Source: an uncultured Parvibacter sp. (GTDB lineage: Bacteria > Actinomycetota > Coriobacteriia > Coriobacteriales > Eggerthellaceae). From it: a stretch of DNA of 25,485 bases. The stretch lies in NCBI GenBank assembly GCA_910587945.1, contig CAJUNI010000012.1:4566-30050 (forward strand). The letters run 5' to 3'. The notes under the pieces are model-generated. The model did not search any database. It saw only the letters and a list, made by a program, of their open reading frames with translations, and had not been told where the DNA came from. Shown piece by piece: positions 20,980 to 25,485 of this stretch (position 1 is the stretch's first letter; every line of letters begins with the position of its first letter). Position numbers and translations under genes: made by a program.

Positions 20980-21041
20980 TTCTGAAGATGTTGCGCTACA
21001 TTAGAATTCCCTTCGCCGTTTTGCGGAAATTACAGCGAAGG
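20980..21041 (+). promoter_or_regulatory. Weak promoter and leader hairpin of capA
   Basis: TTCTGA (20980-20985), a 16-base spacer and TAGAAT (21002-21007) form a plausible weak promoter. Immediately after it, CCTTCGC (21010-21016) pairs with GCGAAGG (21035-21041), extendable through GGAA/TTCC with one bulge. The capA start lies 55 bases further on. Confidence 0.35.
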
Positions 21042-21095
21042 AATCCACGCTTATGCCAGATAATGAAACCGATGGCAGCAAGGAAAGGAAGCGTT

Positions 21096-22295
21096 ATGGC
21101 TCGACATACCAACGGGGAGTATCGGCCTCCTTCGCGTGCTGCTAGAGGGCGTCGCCCGGGCTCCTATGAACCGGTGCGTGCGGCCCAGCCTCCCAAGAAA
21201 GCCGGATGGGTCTATGTCTTGGTAATTGCCATTATCGTGGCGCTGGTGGTTATTATTCTGGCCGTAGCCAATGCGAAAACCGGTCCTGCGGATAACGCCT
21301 CTGGCTCGGGTGCGGCTGCTACTAATTTGGAAACCACTGACGTCGCGCAACCCGAACCCGAACCGGTGTCGCTTACTGTTACGTTCGCGGGGGACTGTAC
21401 GTTGGGCACCGATGAAGCCTTTGATCGCTCTACCAGCTTCAATGCTATGTATGACCAGCAGCAAGATCCGTCCTACTTCTTGGCCAATGTGGCGCCTATC
21501 TTCGCCGCGGATGACCTCACCATTGTCAACATGGAAGGTACGCTTACTACCTCCACCACTCGGGCGGATAAAACCTTCGCGTTCAAGGGACCGGCAGAAT
21601 ATGCCCAGGTGTTTTCCACGTCGAGTGTGGAAGCAGCCTCCATGGCTAACAACCATTCGAAAGACTATGGCGAGCAAAGCTATAACGACACCTTGGCGGC
21701 TCTTGAAGCGGTAGGGGTTGAACCCTTTGGTTATGAGCGCATTGCCTATCAAGAGGTCAATGGGGTGAAAGTGGCCTTAATCGGAGCCTATGAATTGGCC
21801 GAGCATGAAGCGATGAAGGACGACATGGTTGCGCGCATTCAAGAGGCGAAAGCCAATGGGGCTACCTTGGTGCTGGTTTATATCCATTGGGGTATTGAGC
21901 GCGAGACAGTACCTAATGACACGCAAATTATGCTGGGTCATGCTGCCATAGATGCGGGCGCTGATTTGGTGGTGGGTTCTCATCCTCATGTAATTCAAGG
22001 CTGGGAGCTCTATCAGGGCCGCTATATTGTTTATTCCTTGGGCAATTTCTGCTTTGGAGGAAACTCAAACCCCCGGGACAAAGACTGCATGTTGTTCCAG
22101 CAGACCTTTACGGTAGTGGGGGATGAGGTGGAATATACCAACGATGTTGACTTTATTGCCCACTCGATCTCATCAACGTCGAGCCGGAATAATTATCAGC
22201 CCACCCCGGCTCAGGGAGATGAAAAGGCCCGGATTGATGCGAAGATCCAAGCTTCCACCGACGCCATTGCGCAAAAGGTAGCGGCTCTTTCTTAA
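21096..22295 (+). CDS. capA: CapA-family (poly-gamma-glutamate synthesis type) metallophosphoesterase-like protein
   Basis: The product has 399 aa. It has a basic cytoplasmic N-terminus, one membrane helix (VYVLVIAIIVALVVIILAVA, about 39-58), a Gly/Ala/Glu linker, then an extracellular PGA_cap domain. Conserved metal-site motifs are present in order: TFAGDCTLG, NMEGT, NNHSKDYG, YIHWGIE, GSHPHVIQGWE and YSLGNFCFGG. In Bacillus, CapA works with CapB and CapC in polyglutamate capsule synthesis, but no capB/C is nearby, and many stand-alone homologues exist with unknown envelope roles. The ATG at 21096 follows AAGGAAAGGAA; the in-frame ATG at 21063 and GTG further upstream have no site. Confidence 0.88.
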   Translation: MARHTNGEYRPPSRAARGRRPGSYEPVRAAQPPKKAGWVYVLVIAIIVALVVIILAVANAKTGPADNASGSGAAATNLETTDVAQPEPEPVSLTVTFAGDCTLGTDEAFDRSTSFNAMYDQQQDPSYFLANVAPIFAADDLTIVNMEGTLTTSTTRADKTFAFKGPAEYAQVFSTSSVEAASMANNHSKDYGEQSYNDTLAALEAVGVEPFGYERIAYQEVNGVKVALIGAYELAEHEAMKDDMVARIQEAKANGATLVLVYIHWGIERETVPNDTQIMLGHAAIDAGADLVVGSHPHVIQGWELYQGRYIVYSLGNFCFGGNSNPRDKDCMLFQQTFTVVGDEVEYTNDVDFIAHSISSTSSRNNYQPTPAQGDEKARIDAKIQASTDAIAQKVAALS

Positions 22296-22316
22296 GAGTA
22301 CGTATCCTGAATGTAG

Positions 22317-22527
22317 TATCGAGGCGCTGCATTCAGAATCTTCGCAGCCCTCATTTCGCGTTTCTGTGCTGCTGGTGTGTGTTATCTAATGGGCAACATC
22401 GAGGTACTTCATTCAGAAGCTACGCAGCCTTCATTCCGTATCTCGATGTTGTTGATATTCAATAGGTACCATAGAAATGCTTTACTCAGAAGCTTTACAG
22501 CCCTCGTTTCGCATCTCGAAGGTACTG
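22317..22527. repeat. Three tandem imperfect 58-base hairpin repeats
   Basis: Unit 1 is 22317-22374, unit 2 is 22397-22454 and unit 3 is 22470-22527. They share the core CATTCAGAA-x-CT...GCAGCC-x-TCATT. In each, a triplet in the left arm is complementary to one in the right arm although the bases differ: CGC/GCG, TAC/GTA and TGC/GCA. The outer stem continues in unit 2 as AACATCGAG/CTCGATGTT without a mismatch and in unit 3 as GGTACC/GGTAC. This looks like selection on RNA or DNA hairpins. The units fill the 395-base gap between capA and the tail-anchored gene together with a possible terminator. No protein-coding gene is supported there. Confidence 0.75.
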
Positions 22528-22549
22528 ATGCGAGCTATAGCAGGATAGC

Positions 22550-22582
22550 CATGGGTCAAAATCATAAAAACCATGACTTTTT
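22550..22582 (+). terminator. Possible weak intrinsic terminator
   Basis: CATGG-g-T (22550-22556) pairs with ACCATG (22570-22575), with one bulged G, and a five-T run follows at 22578-22582. The stem is short, so strength is doubtful. It would end the capA transcript after the hairpin repeats. Confidence 0.35.
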
Positions 22583-22690
22583 GCTTAAGATTTTCCGCAA
22601 GGAAGTCAGATTGCGCCATAATGCCACCCAAAGGAAGTTACTCCTGAACTCAAATGCACCCATATTTCATACCCCAAGGAGTTGCCTACT

Positions 22691-23293
22691 ATGGGAACCT
22701 ATCCCGAAGACTATCGCCGTCGTGAACGCCCCGGTGCTTCTTCTGAGCGCCAACGCGGTTCGGCCCGTCCGAGTGTCTCTCGTCGGGTAGTAGATCCGCG
22801 CTCTTCCCAAGAAAGCTATGACGAACTTCAGCGCACGCGCGCTCACTACGATCGTGAGCGGGCTTCTCGCGACCCTTATGCGGCAGCCAAACGCTATGGG
22901 GGTCCTCGGGAAGTCATTGATGCCCGGGGTTCCATTGACTCCCGGACCTTTAACGAAAGTCATGAGATTTCATCGCGAACCAATGATGAACGGGACCGCC
23001 CGCGTGCGGCTATCGATGCTTCTATGACACGCACTCGGTGGCACTCCCGAGCAGGGCAAGGCTTTGATGCGGTTCCTGATGCGGGAGCGAGTCACGGCTT
23101 GCCAGGACGACTGAAGACGGCGGGCCATGGCCGTGGCGCCGGGGGCGTTGGCTTTTCTGGAGGCGTGGTTAGTGGCCGCCAGGACTATAGTGCCGGCGGG
23201 GGATTCCTCTCGGAAATTCCCTTGTTCTTCAAAATCACTATTCCACTGATTGTGGTACTCGTGGTGATCTTGGTGGTATTGCTGCTTTCCTAG
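22691..23293 (+). CDS. Arg-rich, disordered protein with a C-terminal membrane anchor
   Basis: The product has 200 aa. The first about 170 residues are hydrophilic and dominated by Arg, Ser, Asp, Gly and Glu (for example DYRRRERPGASSERQRG, SSRTNDERDRPRAA), with no recognisable fold. The last 25 residues form one strongly hydrophobic helix (FKITIPLIVVLVVILVVLLLS) ending at the stop codon, the layout of a tail-anchored protein with its bulk in the cytoplasm. I cannot assign a family. A basic, disordered cytoplasmic region at the membrane could bind nucleic acid, lipid or cell-division partners; this is speculation. The ATG at 22691 has AAGGAG 9 bases upstream. It is convergent with the AmrB-AmrA gene across 14 bases. 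Confidence 0.75.
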   Translation: MGTYPEDYRRRERPGASSERQRGSARPSVSRRVVDPRSSQESYDELQRTRAHYDRERASRDPYAAAKRYGGPREVIDARGSIDSRTFNESHEISSRTNDERDRPRAAIDASMTRTRWHSRAGQGFDAVPDAGASHGLPGRLKTAGHGRGAGGVGFSGGVVSGRQDYSAGGGFLSEIPLFFKITIPLIVVLVVILVVLLLS

Positions 23294-23307
23294 GAGCCTA
23301 GGTGCTG

Positions 23308-24690
23308 CTAGTCGCGAAAGGCTGCCTCTCCGCCTTTGGTGTGGCGTACCACCTCAAACCGTTTAACTGACACATCCTCTGCGGGACGAATCCCTGCTTT
23401 TGCTTTGGCAATGGCTAACTGATCTGCTACCGTATCCACACCCTCAAGATCGGGAAGTAATAGTCCGCTTCGTCCGTGGCGCTCCACAATCACGCCGTAG
23501 TGTTTAGGATCAAGCTGCTCGAGGGAAAAGATGGCTTCGGGCTTGCCGAGCACGTCTACGGAATAGGAAAGATAGGGAAGCTCCTCTGGAGTAACCGGAC
23601 GGAACCGCGGATCCCGGCTACAGGCGCAAATGGCATTAGTGATTATTTCTTCGCTCAAGGTTTCCCGACGGGCGCTAATGGTGCCAATACAGCCTCGGAG
23701 CTCGCCTTTTTCATGCAGGCTTACAAATACCCCGGCGGGTTCGGTGTCAAGAGTGGAGGGCAGTGGAGTAGGGATATCTACAACTGCACCGGTGCGCACA
23801 TAGGTTTCGACCGTTGTGCGGGCAAGCGCTACCAGAGGGTCACAGGACTCTTGAGTGCTCTGCTGAGAGATGGGGTCTTCTGGGAGGGGTTCTACCTCGA
23901 ACGCAGCGATACCATAGCCTACTCCAAAGGGTCCTTCATAGCTGAGAAGCTCCGCTTCGAAGGGACTCTCCTCTAGGGCCCCAGCCATGATCTGAAACGA
24001 TCGGAGACCGCATTCGGCGGCTTCCGTGCAGAGGGTTTCATCGATGGTGAATAATTCGCTCAGAGATCCTTTAGAAAAAATATCCACTAGGGTGTCGTCA
24101 AAGACGGGCCCGGCGGGAGCAAACCCATAGGGGCCGTCAGGAGTGAGTTTATGGGACCAATCGCCGCTTGCAATGAGGACCACGCGACGATCGGTACTAC
24201 GCGCTACCTCAGCGATGGCCTGGCCCAGAAAACGGTGATCCTGAGCGGGGAGTCCGGAGAGGCCAATGCGCAGGACCGGCACCGTGGAAAGATCGAGGGT
24301 TTGCGCAAGGAAATACAGGGGGACATAGCTGCCGTGATCGATGGTGTGATCGGGGTCTCGATGGGTGACAGCAATGGAGTGGCGATGAAGCTGCTCTTCG
24401 AGATGATGGGCAAAGGCGGGATCTCCCTGGATGGTTAACCGCTCCTCGGGGGCATTAAACCGTGCCATGGACCCTTCTTCTTGGGCAGCATCGGCAATGA
24501 AGAAGCCGTCGCGATAGAGGGGCGCATGGGGCGACGTGATGATTATTAAGTCGGGCTGGTGTTGCGCTACCCGCTTTGCTACCTCAGTAAAGTTTTGGAT
24601 GGTGGTATCAATGGCGCGTTCTTCCCCTTTTCCCACCGCAGGCACAATGAGGGGCGGATGAGGAACAGCGTAGGCTCCAATAAGGCTCAT
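23308..24690 (-). CDS. amrB-amrA: AmmeMemoRadiSam system AmrB-AmrA fusion (Memo-like plus AMMECR1 domains)
   Basis: The product is a soluble protein of 460 aa. Residues 1 to about 265 form a Memo/LigB-type class III dioxygenase-like domain with the expected metal-site histidines (VPHPPLIVP with His11, TSPHAPLY, SGDWSHKL). Residues from about 285 to the end are an AMMECR1 domain containing the hallmark LRGCIGT and RDPRF blocks. In many anaerobes and archaea these two proteins are encoded with a radical SAM enzyme, and the joint function is not settled. The radical SAM gene here is 5 kb away and carries a stop codon. The ATG at 24690 follows GGGAG and is preferred to a codon 7 residues upstream. 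Confidence 0.88.
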   Translation of the reverse strand: MSLIGAYAVPHPPLIVPAVGKGEERAIDTTIQNFTEVAKRVAQHQPDLIIITSPHAPLYRDGFFIADAAQEEGSMARFNAPEERLTIQGDPAFAHHLEEQLHRHSIAVTHRDPDHTIDHGSYVPLYFLAQTLDLSTVPVLRIGLSGLPAQDHRFLGQAIAEVARSTDRRVVLIASGDWSHKLTPDGPYGFAPAGPVFDDTLVDIFSKGSLSELFTIDETLCTEAAECGLRSFQIMAGALEESPFEAELLSYEGPFGVGYGIAAFEVEPLPEDPISQQSTQESCDPLVALARTTVETYVRTGAVVDIPTPLPSTLDTEPAGVFVSLHEKGELRGCIGTISARRETLSEEIITNAICACSRDPRFRPVTPEELPYLSYSVDVLGKPEAIFSLEQLDPKHYGVIVERHGRSGLLLPDLEGVDTVADQLAIAKAKAGIRPAEDVSVKRFEVVRHTKGGEAAFRD

Positions 24691-24826
24691 AAGGCACTCC
24701 CAAGAACGCAACGATCATAACTCCTGAGCGAGTAACGCTGTAAAGCTCTGAGCATCTTGCTTTAATGACCCTAGCGCAAGTTGCTGGTAAAACCCGGCTT
24801 CTGACTACGGTTGTAAAGGGAGTGTT

Positions 24827-24845
24827 GCATGGTTGTGAGCCATGC
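24827..24845. promoter_or_regulatory. Small hairpin after the C39-like gene
   Basis: GCATGG (24827-24832) and CCATGC (24840-24845) form a perfect 6-bp stem just past the stop of the minus-strand peptidase gene. There is no clear T tract, so it is at most a weak terminator or an mRNA 3' end. No confident promoter for the downstream gene was found in this 168-base gap. Confidence 0.3.
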
Positions 24846-24858
24846 TGGGTTGACCCGT

Positions 24859-25485
24859 CTAGCAGCTAAAGGCCCACAGATTGCGACACTGAGCAAGCAG
24901 ACGCTCGGGGTTCCAGGATTGGGCAGAAAGGGTTTCGCTATTGGGATCATTGACGATGAAGTTACCCGAATCGGTGACCTCTGTCACCACAATGAAGTGA
25001 CCCGTGGTGGTGAAGTCTCCTGGTCCCATAGATAGAATGAGAGGGTGGCCGGCCCGTACTTCGCGGGCCATGACGGTGGCGTCGGCCGGAATCACTTCTC
25101 CGCGAATGCCTAACTGTCTTGCGCCATCGGTCATTAAGCGCCAGGCGGTAAGTCCCTCTTCGACATAGCCGTTTTGCTCGCTAAAGGCACAGAGTGTTTG
25201 TGGAGTGTGATTCGTTTTGCCGGTGAGGGCAACATAGACCATTGCAAGAGACGTGGGACCACAGCCAGAATCACCGATGGTCCCTCCGGCATAGGAGTAG
25301 GATGCCCAGGCTTCATCGGTTTGATAGAGGTGGGGAACCACACCTTTTTGCCACTGGCTTTGAGGGGTGCTGAGAGGGGTAGCGTTTTGGGCGGAAGCTA
25401 AAAAGGGGGCAGATGAAAGGCTTGTTGTTGGCAGTGAGCCAGACCCCTGGGTAAGCGAAAACACCAGAGCTAAAAGCACCCCAAC
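24859..25485 (-). CDS. Secreted C39-like cysteine peptidase (5' end beyond the window)
   Basis: The visible part has about 208 residues. The frame stays open to the right edge through a hydrophobic stretch (VGVLLALVFSLTQG) that looks like the end of a signal peptide, so the true start is probably outside. After a Ser/Ala/Thr-rich segment comes a C39_2-type domain: catalytic Cys in GDSGCGPTSLAMVY, His in GHFIVVTEV and the Asp/Asn pair in IVNDPNS. Family members cleave peptides outside the cell, though some are binding proteins. The aromatic-rich YQTDEAWASYSYAGG just before the Cys is typical of Gram-positive members. It lies upstream of the AmrB-AmrA gene on the same strand, with no evident functional tie. 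Confidence 0.82.
   Translation of the reverse strand, partial: VGVLLALVFSLTQGSGSLPTTSLSSAPFLASAQNATPLSTPQSQWQKGVVPHLYQTDEAWASYSYAGGTIGDSGCGPTSLAMVYVALTGKTNHTPQTLCAFSEQNGYVEEGLTAWRLMTDGARQLGIRGEVIPADATVMAREVRAGHPLILSMGPGDFTTTGHFIVVTEVTDSGNFIVNDPNSETLSAQSWNPERLLAQCRNLWAFSC

Noticed and set aside
22377..22790. Open frame of 137 codons across the hairpin repeats
   Set aside because: It spans the repeats and the possible terminator, overlaps the well-supported tail-anchored gene and has no ribosome site; the repeats explain the sequence better.
1..25485. Signs of a mobile island (integrase, IS ends, att sites, phage genes, CRISPR)
   Set aside because: None was found; gene content and start-site style look uniformly chromosomal.

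Overview
The window reads as chromosomal DNA from an anaerobic high-GC Gram-positive bacterium, most likely a gut actinobacterium of the Coriobacteriia (Eggerthellaceae-like). This is inferred from gene content, not from a marker gene. The clearest sign is a respiratory module made of a Tat-exported flavoprotein reductase, a membrane-anchored multihaem cytochrome c and a divergent 12-TM LuxR-type regulator, an arrangement typical of Eggerthella and relatives. Anaerobic features (acetate kinase, radical SAM enzymes, a CCG-domain iron-sulfur protein, a CstA carrier) and strong AAGGAGG-type ribosome sites agree. No phage, IS, integrase, CRISPR, rRNA or tRNA gene was seen.

Left part (1-7025): the tail of an unknown gene, then ettA (ABC-F translation factor), convergent with ackA (acetate kinase). 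A strong leftward promoter far upstream of ackA is followed almost at once by an intrinsic terminator, suggesting an attenuator or a small RNA. Next come a PaaI-type thioesterase, an uncharacterised 175-aa protein, and cstA behind a structured leader.

Respiratory module (7112-11650): a Tat lipoprotein flavin reductase and a five-motif cytochrome c on the minus strand, with a LuxR regulator divergent from them. The shared intergenic region carries nested repeats that look like an operator. The substrate cannot be read from sequence.

Middle (11694-17635): a Trm9/ALKBH8-type tRNA methyltransferase is divergent from an Elp3 radical SAM/acetyltransferase that carries an extra C-terminal spermidine-synthase-like domain. 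Together they look like a bacterial route to esterified carboxymethyl-uridine at the tRNA wobble position. This is the best candidate in the window for an undescribed system. Both genes appear to lack Shine-Dalgarno sites and have -10 boxes placed as in leaderless mRNAs. Then follow thrH, a small helical protein and a D-2-hydroxyacid dehydrogenase.

Right part (17717-25485): parts of the AmmeMemoRadiSam system, namely a radical SAM gene (amrS) interrupted by a single in-frame TAG, and a fused AmrB-AmrA protein 5 kb away. Around them are a double-CCG iron-sulfur protein, a secreted sortase-like protein, a CapA-family phosphoesterase, an Arg-rich tail-anchored protein and an edge-truncated C39-like peptidase. 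Between capA and the tail-anchored gene lie three tandem imperfect repeats, each able to form a hairpin whose stem pairs change in a compensatory way.
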